DNA from: Collinsella sp. MSK.8.10
Lineage (GTDB): Bacteria; Actinomycetota; Coriobacteriia; Coriobacteriales; Coriobacteriaceae
Direction of reading: 5' to 3'
Assembly (NCBI RefSeq): GCF_019041915.1
Contig: NZ_JAHPYF010000004.1
Coordinates: 124,001-188,000, forward strand
Length of the DNA: 64,000 nucleotides
The notes under the pieces are model-generated. The model had not been told where the DNA came from and ran no database searches. It worked only from the letters and a program-made list of their open reading frames with translations. This document shows positions 34,525 to 46,428 of this stretch, piece after piece; position 1 is the first letter of the stretch; every line of letters starts with the position of its first letter. A program made the translations under genes and the position numbers.

Positions 34525-36951
34525 TTATGCGTGCCAGATCTCGTCGCGATACTCGCGAATGGTGCGGTCGGACGAGAACCAGCCACTCGAGGCGGTGTTG
34601 AGCAGGGCCTTGCGGTTCCAGGTCTCCTGGTCGCCGTAGCTGCCCGTGAGGTTCTCCCATGCATCCACGTAGCTACGGAAGTCAGCCATGACCAGGTCGG
34701 GGTCGTTGTTGTTCATGAGCTCGTTGTAGATGCTCTCGAAGTTGCCCGAAAGACCCGCAAACGTGTTGTCCTTGAGCTCGTCCATCACGCGGCCCAGACG
34801 CTCGCGGTCGCCGTTGAGGGTATCCCACGCAAAGTAGTTGTTGGATGCCCAGAGCTGCTCGACCTCGGGAGCGGTCAGGCCAAAGATGGCCTCGTTCTCA
34901 CGGCCGGCCAGGTCGGCGATCTCGATGTTGGCGCCGTCGAGGGTGCCCAGCGTAATGGCGCCGTTCATCATGAGCTTCATGTTGGACGTGCCCGAGGCCT
35001 CCTTGCCGGCCGTGGAAATCTGCTCCGAGATCTCGGCGGCGGGGTAGATGAGCTGGGCGTTGCTCACGCGGAAGTTGGGTATAAAGCAGACCTTCATGAC
35101 CTCGTTCACACGGGCATCGTTGTTGATGACGTCGGCGACGGAGTTAATGAGGCGGATGGTCTCCTTGGCAAAGGTGTAGCTCGAGGCAGCCTTGCCGCTA
35201 AAGATGAAGGTCGTCGGCGTCACGTGGAAGTTGGGATCGGCGATGCGGCGGTTGTAGATGTCCATCACCTTCATGATGTTCATGAGCTGGCGCTTATAGG
35301 CGTGGAAGCGCTTTACCTGGACATCGAAGACGGTGTTGGGGTCGATAACCAGACCGGTCTCGGCCTTGACGTAGGCGGCCAGGCGCTCCTTGTTAGCGCG
35401 CTTGGAGGCACCCACGGCCTTCAGGAACTCGGTGTCGTCCTTAAACTCCTTGAGCTTCTCCAGCTCAAAGGCGTCTTTGAGCCAGCCATCGCCAATGGCC
35501 TCGGTCACGAGCTTGGCATAGGTGGGGTTGGCCTCGGCAAAGAAGCGACGGTGCGAGATGCCGTTGGTCTTGTTGTTGAACTTCTCGGGCGTCAGGGCAT
35601 AGAAATCCTTGAGCACGATGTTCTTGATGATGTCGGAGTGGATCTTGGCCACGCCGTTGACGCTATGGCTGCAGATCACGGACAGGTTGGCCATGCGAAT
35701 CTCGCCGTCCCACAGGATGGCGGTCTGACGCAGACGCTCCTGCCAGCCCTCCTGCGTGGTGTCGAACGACTCGTGCCAACGACGGCTGATCTCATCGATG
35801 ATCTGGTACACGCGGGGGAGGAGCTTGGAGAACGTGCCGATGGGCCACTTCTCCAGAGCCTCGGGCAGGATGGTGTGGTTGGTGTAGCTCACGACCTGCG
35901 TCACGATGTTCCAGGCGTCATCCCACTCGAGCTTCTTCTCGTCGATGAGGATGCGCATGAGCTCGGGGCCGCACATGGCGGGGTGGGTATCGTTGGTGTG
36001 GATGGCCACAAACTGCGGCAGCAGCTCCCAGTTAGCGCCGTGCTCCTTCTCAAAGGTGTCGAGCAGGCTGTAGATGCCGGCCGAGACAAACAGGTACTCC
36101 TGCTTCAGGCGCAGCAGACGGCCGTGTTCGCCGGCGTCATTGGGGTAGAGGATGGCGCTGATGGCCTCGGCCTCGGCGCGCTCGGCATCGGCCAGGGCAT
36201 AGTCCCCGCGGTTGAAGGCCTCCAGATCGAAGTGTTCCTCGACCGGCTCGGCGGCCCAGACGCGCAGCTTGTTGACGGTCTCGCCGGCATAACCCACAAT
36301 GGGGATGTCATAAGGGACGGCCAGGATGTCCTGCGTGTCCACCGTGCGGTAGAACGTGCGGCCGTTCTCCTCAAAGCCCTCAACATGGCCACCAAACTTA
36401 ATGGTCACGGCCTTGTCCTGACGACGAACCTCCCAGGGATAGCCGTGGGTGAGCCACTCGTCGGTGGCCTCAACCTGGCTGCCGTTGACGATCTCCTGCT
36501 TAAACAGGCCGTAGCGGTAGCGCATGCCGTTGCCGTAGCCGGCAATGCCCTCGGCTGCCATGGAATCCAAGAAGCACGCGGCCAGACGACCCAGGCCACC
36601 GTTGCCCAGGGCCGGATCGGGCTCCTGGTTCTCGATGACGGACAGGTCAAAGCCCATGTCGTCGAGCGCCTCGGCGACCATGTCGCGCACGCCAAAGTTG
36701 AGCAGGTAGTTGTCGAGCAGTCGGCCGATCAAAAACTCGATCGAGAAGTAGTACACGCGCTTCTTGCTCTCGGCGGTCACACGGGCGTCACTCTTGGTGG
36801 CAACGGTGCGCGCCTTCTCGGCCACGAGCTTGGCCAGGGCGTTAAAGCGGTCGAGGTCGCTGGCGGCCTCGGCGCTCTTGCCGCTGATGCTCATGACGGC
36901 ATCGCGATAGAGCTCGGTAAACTCCTGCTTGTTGTCGAAGATCTTATTCAT
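34525..36951 (-). CDS. glgP: Glycogen/maltodextrin phosphorylase
   Basis: GlgP releases glucose-1-phosphate from glucan ends. The 808-aa GT35 enzyme has GNGGLGRLAACFLDSMA near residue 110-125, HTNDTHPAMCGPELMRIL in the middle and the PLP-lysine region EASGTSNMKLMMNGA near residue 655. Length and motifs are complete. It lies between glgB and glgC in the glycogen gene row. A perfect TTACAGCTGTAA palindrome lies in the 94-bp gap upstream. Confidence 0.96.
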   Translation of the reverse strand: MNKIFDNKQEFTELYRDAVMSISGKSAEAASDLDRFNALAKLVAEKARTVATKSDARVTAESKKRVYYFSIEFLIGRLLDNYLLNFGVRDMVAEALDDMGFDLSVIENQEPDPALGNGGLGRLAACFLDSMAAEGIAGYGNGMRYRYGLFKQEIVNGSQVEATDEWLTHGYPWEVRRQDKAVTIKFGGHVEGFEENGRTFYRTVDTQDILAVPYDIPIVGYAGETVNKLRVWAAEPVEEHFDLEAFNRGDYALADAERAEAEAISAILYPNDAGEHGRLLRLKQEYLFVSAGIYSLLDTFEKEHGANWELLPQFVAIHTNDTHPAMCGPELMRILIDEKKLEWDDAWNIVTQVVSYTNHTILPEALEKWPIGTFSKLLPRVYQIIDEISRRWHESFDTTQEGWQERLRQTAILWDGEIRMANLSVICSHSVNGVAKIHSDIIKNIVLKDFYALTPEKFNNKTNGISHRRFFAEANPTYAKLVTEAIGDGWLKDAFELEKLKEFKDDTEFLKAVGASKRANKERLAAYVKAETGLVIDPNTVFDVQVKRFHAYKRQLMNIMKVMDIYNRRIADPNFHVTPTTFIFSGKAASSYTFAKETIRLINSVADVINNDARVNEVMKVCFIPNFRVSNAQLIYPAAEISEQISTAGKEASGTSNMKLMMNGAITLGTLDGANIEIADLAGRENEAIFGLTAPEVEQLWASNNYFAWDTLNGDRERLGRVMDELKDNTFAGLSGNFESIYNELMNNNDPDLVMADFRSYVDAWENLTGSYGDQETWNRKALLNTASSGWFSSDRTIREYRDEIWHA

Positions 36952-37045
36952 ACGTTCCTTTCCCCCGGGGATGTTTCTCCCGGAACGGTTATGACTTGTA
37001 TCCTACGCCTCGTCGGGGCGGGTAATTACAGCTGTAACGGTTTTG

Positions 37046-39322
37046 TTACGCATCCTTGGCAGACGGCTTAACAGAAGCAGACTTGGTCTTGGTAGCGGCC
37101 TTTTTGGCAGCCGGTTTCTTGGCTGCGGCCTTAGCAGCGGGCTTTGCGGCAGCCTTGGCCTTGGCCTTGGTCGTCGTGGCCTTCGCCTTAGCCGGAGCCT
37201 TCTTGGCAGCCGCAGGCTTAGGCTTCACCGAGGACGTGCGCTTTTTGGGCGCAGCCTTGGGCTCCTCGACCACGGGCGGCTTATAGCTGCTGGGACCGCG
37301 GCGCTTAAGCACCACGCCTGCCAGGCCTGGAACCTTGATCTCGATGGAGTCCATCTGCCCGTTCCAGGGATAGGGCTCGCTCGAGCAGGTGTAGGGTTCC
37401 TCGCCGGCATAGCCGCTGCCACCGAACTCGGGACGGTCGGAATCGAAGATGACCTCCCAGTCGCCCTCGCGCGGCACGCCCACGCGGAAGCTCTCGTAGC
37501 TCGCCGGGTCAAAGTTGATCAGAATCACCAGATCGTCGTCGATGTCCTCGCCCTGGCGCACAAAGCTCACGATGGACTGCTTGGAGTTGTCCGCATCGAT
37601 CCAGGTAAAGCCGTCGTCGGTGTAGCCGCGCTCGTACAGGGCGGGCTCGGCGGTGTACAGGTGGTTGAGCGCCTTGATAAACGCCTGATGATGACGGTGG
37701 GTCTCATACTCCTCGGTCAGGAACCACTGTAGGGATTCGTAGTAGCGCCACTCAATAAACTGGCCGATCTCGTTGCCCATAAAGTTGAGCTTGGCGCCGG
37801 GGTGCGTCATCTGGTAGAAGGCGAGCGTGCGCAGGCCGGCAAACTGGCGCCACCAGTCGCCCGGCATGCGGCCGATCAGCGAGCACTTGCCGTGCACGAC
37901 CTCATCGTGGCTCAGCGGGCAAATAAAGTTCTCGGTAAAGGCGTACATGATGGAGAACGTGAGCAGCCCGTGGTTGCCGGGGCGCCACGGAAAATCGGTC
38001 TGCATGTAGTGCAGGGTATCGTTCATCCAGCCCATGTCCCACTTGTAGTGGAAGCCCAGACCGCCGTCCTGCGGCGGGTAGGTCACGAGCGGCCACGCGG
38101 TGGACTCCTCGGCCATCATCATCACGTCAGGGAAGTGGGCCTCCACGGCGCAGTTGACCTGGCGGATAAACGCGCTGGCATCCAGGTCCTCCTCGGTTCC
38201 GTACTTGTTGAACTTCTTTTGGCCGGGATCGTCGATGCCAAAGTTGAGGTACAGCATGCTGGACACGCCATCCATGCGGATGCCGTCAACGTGGAAGTTC
38301 TCGAGCCAGTACAGCACGTTGGAGACCAGGAAGGAGCGGACCTCGCCGCGGGCGAAGTCAAACTTGTGCGTGCCCCAGTTGGGGTGAATCTCGTGCTCAA
38401 ACAGCATGTGGCCGTTAAAGGTGGCAAGGCCGTGGGAGTCGGCGCAAAAACCGCCGGGCACCCAGTCCATGATCACGCCGATGCCTGCCTCGTGGCATGC
38501 ATCGATAAAGTGCATGAGTTGCTGCGGGTCGCCATAGCGCGAAGTGGCGGCATAATAGCCGGTCGTCTGGTAGCCCCAGGAGCCATCGAAGGGATGCTCC
38601 ATGAGCGGCATGACCTCGATATGCGTATAGCCCATGTCGCGCACGTAGTCCACGAGCTCCACCGACAGGTCGTCGTAGGTGTAAAACTCGCCGCGCTGCG
38701 CGGGGAAGGGATCCATGGGGCCGGGATAGTTGCCATACTCGTCCGGCTCGCCCTGCGGCGCGTCGCCGTGGCGCTTCCACGAGCCAATATGCACCTCGTA
38801 GATGTTAAGGGGCTGCGACATGTGGTTGTGGCCGGCGCGGCGCTTGAGCCATGCGGCGTCGTTCCATTTGTAGCCATCGAGGGTCCACAGCACGCTAGCG
38901 GTACCCGGAGGGCACTCGGCCTTGAAGGCGTACGGATCGGCCTTGTACAGTTTTTCGCCCTCGTTGGTCTCGATTAAATATTTATAGAGCTGGCCTTGTT
39001 CTGCGCCAGGAATAAAGCCTTCCCAAATAGCACTCGTATGCACGGGCACCAGCGGGTTGGCTTCTTCATCCCAGTCGTTAAATTCGCCAATGACATGCAC
39101 GCTCTTTACATCGGGCGCCCAAACGCAAAAGCGCCAGCCGCGCGTACGGTTCTGCGTGTCGGGGTGCGCGCCCATCTTTTCCCAGCTGCGCTCCCACGTG
39201 CCGATGCCAAATAGATAGACATCGTCCTTGGTGAGCTCCGGTGCGTGCGGGGCGGCTTTACGGGTTGCGGGCTTTTTAGCCGTTGGCTTTAGCTTTGTAT
39301 CGCTCACGTTTGATCCCATCAT
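37046..39322 (-). CDS. glgB: 1,4-alpha-glucan branching enzyme with Lys/Ala-rich tail
   Basis: GlgB introduces alpha-1,6 branches. Residues ~15-30 are Lys/Ala/Pro-rich. A CBM48-like domain follows (RFCVWAPDVKSVHVIGEFND), then the GH13 barrel with HIEVMPLMEHPFDGSWGYQ, the nucleophile in GIRMDGVSSMLYL, the acid Glu in MMAEESTAW and PLSHDEVVHGK. The last ~75 residues are a histone-like tail of Ala/Lys repeats (KAKAKAAAKPAAKAAAKKPA), as in GlgA. The start is uncertain: ATG 39322 or 39319, or the GTG at NVSDTK. No strong ribosome site is seen. It is the first gene of the glycogen row. Confidence 0.94.
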   Translation of the reverse strand: MMGSNVSDTKLKPTAKKPATRKAAPHAPELTKDDVYLFGIGTWERSWEKMGAHPDTQNRTRGWRFCVWAPDVKSVHVIGEFNDWDEEANPLVPVHTSAIWEGFIPGAEQGQLYKYLIETNEGEKLYKADPYAFKAECPPGTASVLWTLDGYKWNDAAWLKRRAGHNHMSQPLNIYEVHIGSWKRHGDAPQGEPDEYGNYPGPMDPFPAQRGEFYTYDDLSVELVDYVRDMGYTHIEVMPLMEHPFDGSWGYQTTGYYAATSRYGDPQQLMHFIDACHEAGIGVIMDWVPGGFCADSHGLATFNGHMLFEHEIHPNWGTHKFDFARGEVRSFLVSNVLYWLENFHVDGIRMDGVSSMLYLNFGIDDPGQKKFNKYGTEEDLDASAFIRQVNCAVEAHFPDVMMMAEESTAWPLVTYPPQDGGLGFHYKWDMGWMNDTLHYMQTDFPWRPGNHGLLTFSIMYAFTENFICPLSHDEVVHGKCSLIGRMPGDWWRQFAGLRTLAFYQMTHPGAKLNFMGNEIGQFIEWRYYESLQWFLTEEYETHRHHQAFIKALNHLYTAEPALYERGYTDDGFTWIDADNSKQSIVSFVRQGEDIDDDLVILINFDPASYESFRVGVPREGDWEVIFDSDRPEFGGSGYAGEEPYTCSSEPYPWNGQMDSIEIKVPGLAGVVLKRRGPSSYKPPVVEEPKAAPKKRTSSVKPKPAAAKKAPAKAKATTTKAKAKAAAKPAAKAAAKKPAAKKAATKTKSASVKPSAKDA

Positions 39323-39543
39323 GACGCGGCAGCGTGTTGCCTTGGTGACTAGATGCGAAAGGTCCAAGGCTGCACGAATCGAAGGGACGGCGATAGTTCT
39401 ATGATTCGTTCCACCTCGCGTGCTCGGTGGAACTTTCGGCAGAAACTACGATAACACCTGTACGTTACTTTTATGAAGGAAAGTGGTTTTTGGGCGGCGT
39501 TTAATCGGTAAGCGCCATGTTTAGACCACTGGCAGAATTGCGA

Positions 39544-39631
39544 TGGTAAAACTCTTGACAGTTTTACCAATAAGGGTTTTTTGATTGTTGGTTTGACGTT
39601 TGGTAAAACGTTTTTAGCAGGTTGTTTACCA
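39544..39631. promoter_or_regulatory. Paired TGGTAAA...TTTACCA operators between glgB and the HAD gene
   Basis: TGGTAAAAC (39544-39552) and GTTTTACCA (39561-39569) form a 9-bp palindrome around TCTTGACA. A second pair, TGGTAAAACG (39601-39610) and GTTTACCA (39624-39631), follows. They lie in the divergent spacer between glgB (-) and the HAD gene (+). Half-sites of the same word occur before the GH13/GH77 gene. This suggests one regulator for glycogen synthesis and breakdown. The rest of this ~330-bp spacer holds an 8-bp hairpin (39408-39433) and no gene. Confidence 0.5.
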
Positions 39632-39653
39632 TTTGACATCGAAAGGTACATTT

Positions 39654-40343
39654 ATGTCCCAGACCGCCGCTCCCAATGTCGCTTTTATTTTCGATTGCGA
39701 CGGCACGCTGGTTAATAGCACCCACGTTTGGGCCTATGCCCAGCCCGAGTTATTGCACCGCCACGGAGTTGACGTGACGGTCGACGATTTTGCCCAGTTT
39801 GAGCATTTGTCGCTCGAGGACGAGTGCCAGGCCTACCACGACACCTGGGGCATTGGAGCGAATGGCGAGGAGCTGTATCGCGAGCTGAGCGACATCCTGA
39901 TCGATGGGTACTCCAAGGTGCCGCCGCGTGAGGGGCTCCTGGCATTTTTGGAGCAGACGAAGGCGGCGGGCATTGCCTTGTGCGTTGCCACGTCCACGCC
40001 GGCCGAGCTGGTTAAGTCTGCGCTTGCGGGCGCCGGGCTCGACGCGTACATGGAGTTTGTTACCACGACGGGCGAGGCAGGACGCTCCAAACAGTTCCCC
40101 GACGTATACGAGCTGGCGCTGCGCCGCCTAGAAGAGCGCCACGGGCACAAGTTTGAGCGCGCGTGGGTGTTTGAGGACGCCGTCTTTGGCCTAAAGAGTT
40201 CTGGGGTCGCCGGCTTTAAGCGTGTAGGTATTTATGACCCGCACGGCCGCATGAAGCGCGACGATGTGCGCGCCAACTGCGATATCTTTATCGACAGCTA
40301 CGAGGAGCTGGATCTGGCCCGCCTGCTTGCGTTTGAGGGATAG
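39654..40343 (+). CDS. HAD-superfamily hydrolase, beta-phosphoglucomutase-like
   Basis: This 229-aa HAD phosphatase has motif I FIFDCDGTLVNST, motif II VATSTPAEL, the motif III lysine in AGRSKQFPDVY and motif IV VFEDAVFGLKSSGVAGFKRVG. The small cap and overall layout match the beta-phosphoglucomutase / sugar-phosphate phosphatase group. The substrate is not readable. The ATG at 39654 has GAAAGG 8 nt upstream. It is closely followed by the thiamine pyrophosphokinase gene. Confidence 0.85.
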   Translation: MSQTAAPNVAFIFDCDGTLVNSTHVWAYAQPELLHRHGVDVTVDDFAQFEHLSLEDECQAYHDTWGIGANGEELYRELSDILIDGYSKVPPREGLLAFLEQTKAAGIALCVATSTPAELVKSALAGAGLDAYMEFVTTTGEAGRSKQFPDVYELALRRLEERHGHKFERAWVFEDAVFGLKSSGVAGFKRVGIYDPHGRMKRDDVRANCDIFIDSYEELDLARLLAFEG

Positions 40344-40352
40344 GCGAGAGCT

Positions 40353-40994
40353 GTGGCTTGTAAGGTATTAGTGGTTTGCGGCTCGCCCTTGGTGGCGAGC
40401 GCGGATCTGTTGCGTAGGCTAGTAGGGGAGTGCGACCACGTTGTCGCCGTGGACCGCGGTCTCGACGCGCTGCTGGGCGCCGGCCTGGGCTGCGACGTGT
40501 ATGTGGGGGATGCCGATACGGTGAGCGACGTAGGCCGTGCGTTGGTCGATGCCGCCGAAGCCTTTGAGGTAGAGCGCCACGACCCGTACAAGGACTATAC
40601 CGATTTAGCACTGGCCCTCGATTCCGTCCGTCGTCGCTGGCCGGGTGCTGAAGTGGTAGCGACCTGCGCCACCGGCGGCCGTCCGGATATGGCGCTTTCC
40701 GTACTGGGCCTGCTCGCGGGCTACGAGGACGCCCCAGTTTGGATTGCCGAGGACGAAGTAACGGCCCGCATCCTGCACGGAGGCGAATCCTGGACTATTG
40801 AAGGCGCCGAAGGCAAGACGTTCTCCATCATCGCCGTTGCCCCCAACACCGAGGTAAGCGAACACGGCCTAGAATGGGGGCTAGACCACAGTCCCTTGGG
40901 CCTGCTAGCCGACACGGGCATCAGCAATGTCGTCAGGAGTACGGCCAAGATCCAAGTCCACACCGGCACCGCCATCGCTTACTTATATCAATAG
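40353..40994 (+). CDS. Thiamine pyrophosphokinase
   Basis: This enzyme makes thiamine diphosphate from thiamine and ATP. The 213-aa product shows the family pattern: VVAVDRGLDALL, the acidic VGDADTVSD (GD-x-D-S in most members), YKDYTDLALALD (the KDxTDxxLAL signature), the ATGGRPDMALS turn, and the C-terminal GLLADTGISNVV. It starts with GTG; the ribosome site is weak and it probably relies on coupling to the HAD gene 9 bp upstream. Confidence 0.85.
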   Translation: MACKVLVVCGSPLVASADLLRRLVGECDHVVAVDRGLDALLGAGLGCDVYVGDADTVSDVGRALVDAAEAFEVERHDPYKDYTDLALALDSVRRRWPGAEVVATCATGGRPDMALSVLGLLAGYEDAPVWIAEDEVTARILHGGESWTIEGAEGKTFSIIAVAPNTEVSEHGLEWGLDHSPLGLLADTGISNVVRSTAKIQVHTGTAIAYLYQ

Positions 40995-41023
40995 GCATTT
41001 GGAGTCTGACCCAAAAAAAGTCC

Positions 41024-41052
41024 TTGCACGTCGCGTCAACTTCCCCTATAGT
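41024..41052 (+). promoter_or_regulatory. Sigma-70-type promoter of tRNA-Ala
   Basis: TTGCAC (41024-41029) and TATAGT (41047-41052) are separated by exactly 17 bp, and the tRNA begins 13 bp after the -10 box. This is the cleanest promoter in the window. Confidence 0.85.
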
Positions 41053-41065
41053 ATCTTCTCGTCAC

Positions 41066-41141
41066 GGGGGCGTAGCTCAGCTGGGAGAGCGCTTGACTGG
41101 CAGTCAAGAGGTCAGGGGTTCGATTCCCCTCGTCTCCACCA
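41066..41141 (+). tRNA. tRNA-Ala (anticodon GGC)
   Basis: A complete 76-nt cloverleaf is visible. The acceptor GGGGGCG pairs with CGTCTCC, including the G3-U70 pair that is the alanine identity element. The D-arm is GCTC/GAGC, the anticodon stem CTTGA/TCAAG has loop CTGGCAG (anticodon GGC), and the T-arm is AGGGG/CCCCT with loop TTCGATT. The discriminator is A and CCA is encoded. It reads GCC and GCU. A promoter and a terminator flank it closely. Confidence 0.97.
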
Positions 41142-41151
41142 TCGTGAATGC

Positions 41152-41184
41152 AAAGGCCTTCGGTATTCCGGAGGCTTTTTTTTC
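41152..41184 (+). terminator. Terminator after tRNA-Ala
   Basis: GCCTTCGG (41156-41163) pairs with CCGGAGGC (41168-41175) over TATT, followed by eight T residues. It is a strong intrinsic terminator. Confidence 0.92.
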
Positions 41185-41433
41185 ATGCCAAAACACCACG
41201 GGCCACAAACCCATACCCACATCAACAAAAAGTTGCACAATTTATTTCCCATGTCTGTACATAGTTTGTTATCCAAACGCAATTACCAGTGCAGCTCGCT
41301 GCACCAGCTGGGCTTCAGGAACGCTCCCAATTATTGCCAGCACCCCAATAACCTGCGCCAACGTGAACAACTTCCCAAAACAACCCCCTTTAGCACGTCA
41401 AATGAACGATATGTTGTCCAACGCAGCCCAAAT

Positions 41434-41473
41434 CAGTTTCACTAACAGTTTCACTAACATCTTGTGCTAGGAT
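41434..41473 (+). promoter_or_regulatory. Capsule operon promoter with tandem 12-bp repeats
   Basis: CAGTTTCACTAA occurs twice in direct tandem (41434-41457). It is followed after a short gap by an extended -10 box, TGCTAGGAT (41465-41473). The second repeat occupies the -35 position, and no good -35 hexamer is present. This arrangement suggests activator binding. No other promoter-like sequence is obvious in the 800-bp gap between tRNA-Ala and the NusG-like gene. The promoter assignment itself is inference. Confidence 0.5.
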
Positions 41474-41682
41474 ACCTAGCGTTACATGAGTTCAACTGTG
41501 CTCGCGGCTCCAGCAAGTCACAAAGCGCAGGGTCGATCAGCATCCGGCCGTAACGGCGGTGCCAGAAACACCACGAGCTCCAATATCGATTGCCATGCGC
41601 GATTTTGCACTTGGTTTTGCGGGCATTTAAAAGTTCGCATCGTGTAGTGCATCAAGTTGCTACGGCAAACCTAAGCAGTCTT

Positions 41683-41742
41683 CAGCTGTTTGCGTGCGGT
41701 CCAGTTTTGTTCCCGCTTGACTGGATTGCACGCAGCCAGCTG
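41683..41742 (+). ncRNA. Long hairpin in the ~470-nt leader of the capsule operon
   Basis: CAGCTG plus a 2-nt internal loop plus a 14-bp stem (41691-41704) pair with 41721-41734 and CAGCTG at 41737-41742, closing a 16-nt loop. G-U pairs preserve the helix (GG opposite UU). It lies ~200 nt before the NusG-like gene. Known LoaP antiterminators act through structured leader RNA, so this is a candidate target. A further short stem (CTTCGC/GCGAAG) lies at ~41867-41889. No gene is supported in 41474-41941. Confidence 0.5.
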
Positions 41743-41941
41743 GGGTCGCGTTCTTTTATGCGATACACGTCCGCGACTCTAGCAACTGCACTCATACATA
41801 CCGTTCACGGTGGGGCAGAGCCACGTGCTTGTCTGACTGGGCTCAGGGTTTGAATATGGAGCGCCTTCGCGCATGAGCGCCCTGGCGAAGCCATACCCAA
41901 ACCCCGTGAGCCACACGTAAGACGACAAGGGGGTGGTGCTC

Positions 41942-42490
41942 GTGTGGTATGTGATCCAGGTCATTAACGGTCGCGAAGATGTAATGCGCGAGCGCATCGA
42001 GCGCATGGTGCCGGCGAGCGCCATGCAGGAGCTCTTTTATCCCCAATTTCAAACCGAGATTAAAGTACACGGCGAATGGGTCAATACGACCAAGCCGCTC
42101 TTTCCCGGTTATCTTATCTGCGATACGGCAGATCCCCGTACCGTGCAACAGTATCTGCTGCGTATGGACGACTTTGCCCGGGTGCTTTCCCAGGACGGTC
42201 AGTTTGTGCCGCTGGCAAAAGAAGAGGTCCAGCTTATTGGCGGCTTTACGCATAGGGGAGACCGCGTAGTGCCCATGAGCGAGGCCCTAAAAGACGGTGA
42301 CCAGGTCATAGTGACGGCAGGTCCACTGTTGGGCCACGAAGGCCTTATCAAAACCATTAACAGACGCAACAGCACTGCTTATTTGGAGCTCGACCTTTGC
42401 GGTCGACGCGTAACTACGCGCGTTGGCCTTGCCGTGCTTTCGGCCGAGCAGCGCGTCATGCGCAACCTTAAAAAGGCGATGCCTAGTTGA
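41942..42490 (+). CDS. NusG-paralogue transcription antiterminator, LoaP-like
   Basis: This ~182-aa protein has an N-terminal NGN domain (WYVIQVINGREDVMRERIE, then LFPGYLICDT) and a C-terminal KOW domain (DGDQVIVTAGPLLGHEGLI). Specialised NusG paralogues at the head of polysaccharide or antibiotic operons (LoaP, UpxY, RfaH) help RNA polymerase read through long operons. A chain starting xWYVIQV and an RNA-structured leader fit LoaP best. The GTG at 41942 is preferred (AAGGGGG 8 nt upstream); GTGs at 41933 and 41936 are alternatives. It overlaps the next gene. Confidence 0.88.
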   Translation: MWYVIQVINGREDVMRERIERMVPASAMQELFYPQFQTEIKVHGEWVNTTKPLFPGYLICDTADPRTVQQYLLRMDDFARVLSQDGQFVPLAKEEVQLIGGFTHRGDRVVPMSEALKDGDQVIVTAGPLLGHEGLIKTINRRNSTAYLELDLCGRRVTTRVGLAVLSAEQRVMRNLKKAMPS

Positions 42491-43301
42491 AGGCGATCGC
42501 TACACAGATCAGGGAGGATCCCCGACCCGGGGACGAAGTCTTGGAAGAAAACGTGTCGGATAAAACTCAATATGCAATGGATGCGCCAGCGGGTGCAGCG
42601 TTGATTGCTCAGGCTATGGACCGGCGTGAGGGAGACGGCCGCTACAAGGCCATGCAATCCATCATGGACTGGGACCGCTCTCGCCTGGCCTATAGGGCCG
42701 TGAAGCGCGCCTTTGACGTCGTGTTCAGCGGCTGCGTGCTGGCCGTCATCGCCGTTCCCAGCCTTGTGCTTGCCGCGGCCATCCGCCTTGAGAGCGAGGG
42801 CAACCCCTTCTACAGCCAGATCCGCGTGGGCCAGACCCACCGCGATGGCAGCCTGTCCACCTTCCGCATGTGGAAGTTCCGCTCCATGTACAAGGACGCC
42901 GACGAGCGCCTGGCAGATCTCAAGGAGCAGAACGAGATCGCCGGTGCCATGTTCAAGATGAAGGAGGACCCGCGCGTTACCAGGATCGGCAAGTTCATCC
43001 GCAAGCACTCCATCGACGAGTTCCCGCAGTTCCTGAACGTGTTCCTGGGGCAGATGTCCGTCGTGGGTCCGCGCCCGCCGCTACCGAACGAGGTGGCGGA
43101 GTACACGGAGTACGACCTGCAGCGTTTGGCCGTGAAGCCCGGCATCACCGGGCTCTGGCAGGTCACAGAGCGCAATTCTGCCAGTTTCGACGGCATGGTC
43201 CGCCGGGATCTCGAGTACATAGCAAAACGCGGAATCGTCATGGACCTAAAGATCGTCCTCCTCACGGTTCTGGAGGTCTTCAACGGGAGCGATGCGTACT
43301 A

Positions 43302-43302
<1 letters not shown>
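42487..43302 (+). CDS. Priming sugar-phosphate transferase (undecaprenyl-phosphate, WbaP/EpsL type)
   Basis: It starts polymer assembly by moving a sugar-1-phosphate to undecaprenyl phosphate. The ~270-aa protein has one N-terminal membrane hairpin (FDVVFSGCVLAVIAVPSLVL) and the catalytic bacterial-sugar-transferase domain: PFYSQIRVGQ, FRMWKFRSM, RIGKFIRKHSIDEFPQFLNV, MSVVGPRPPLPNEV and KPGITGLWQV. The start is uncertain: TTG 42487 overlaps the antiterminator stop, while GTG 42553 has GGAAG upstream and loses only 22 residues. It precedes the first glycosyltransferase with an overlap. Confidence 0.93.
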
Positions 43303-46402
<3,100 letters not shown>

Positions 46403-46428
46403 GGCCGCATCCCGGCGAACCGCACCGC

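Noticed and set aside
34357..37071. 904-codon + strand ORF opposite glgP
   Set aside because: It is an antisense shadow of a fully conserved glycogen phosphorylase; composition is Val/Leu/Gly/His-rich as expected for reverse frames of GC-rich genes.
41590..41853. 87-codon ORF in the capsule leader
   Set aside because: No ribosome site or recognisable protein features; it overlaps the long hairpin and is better explained as untranslated leader.
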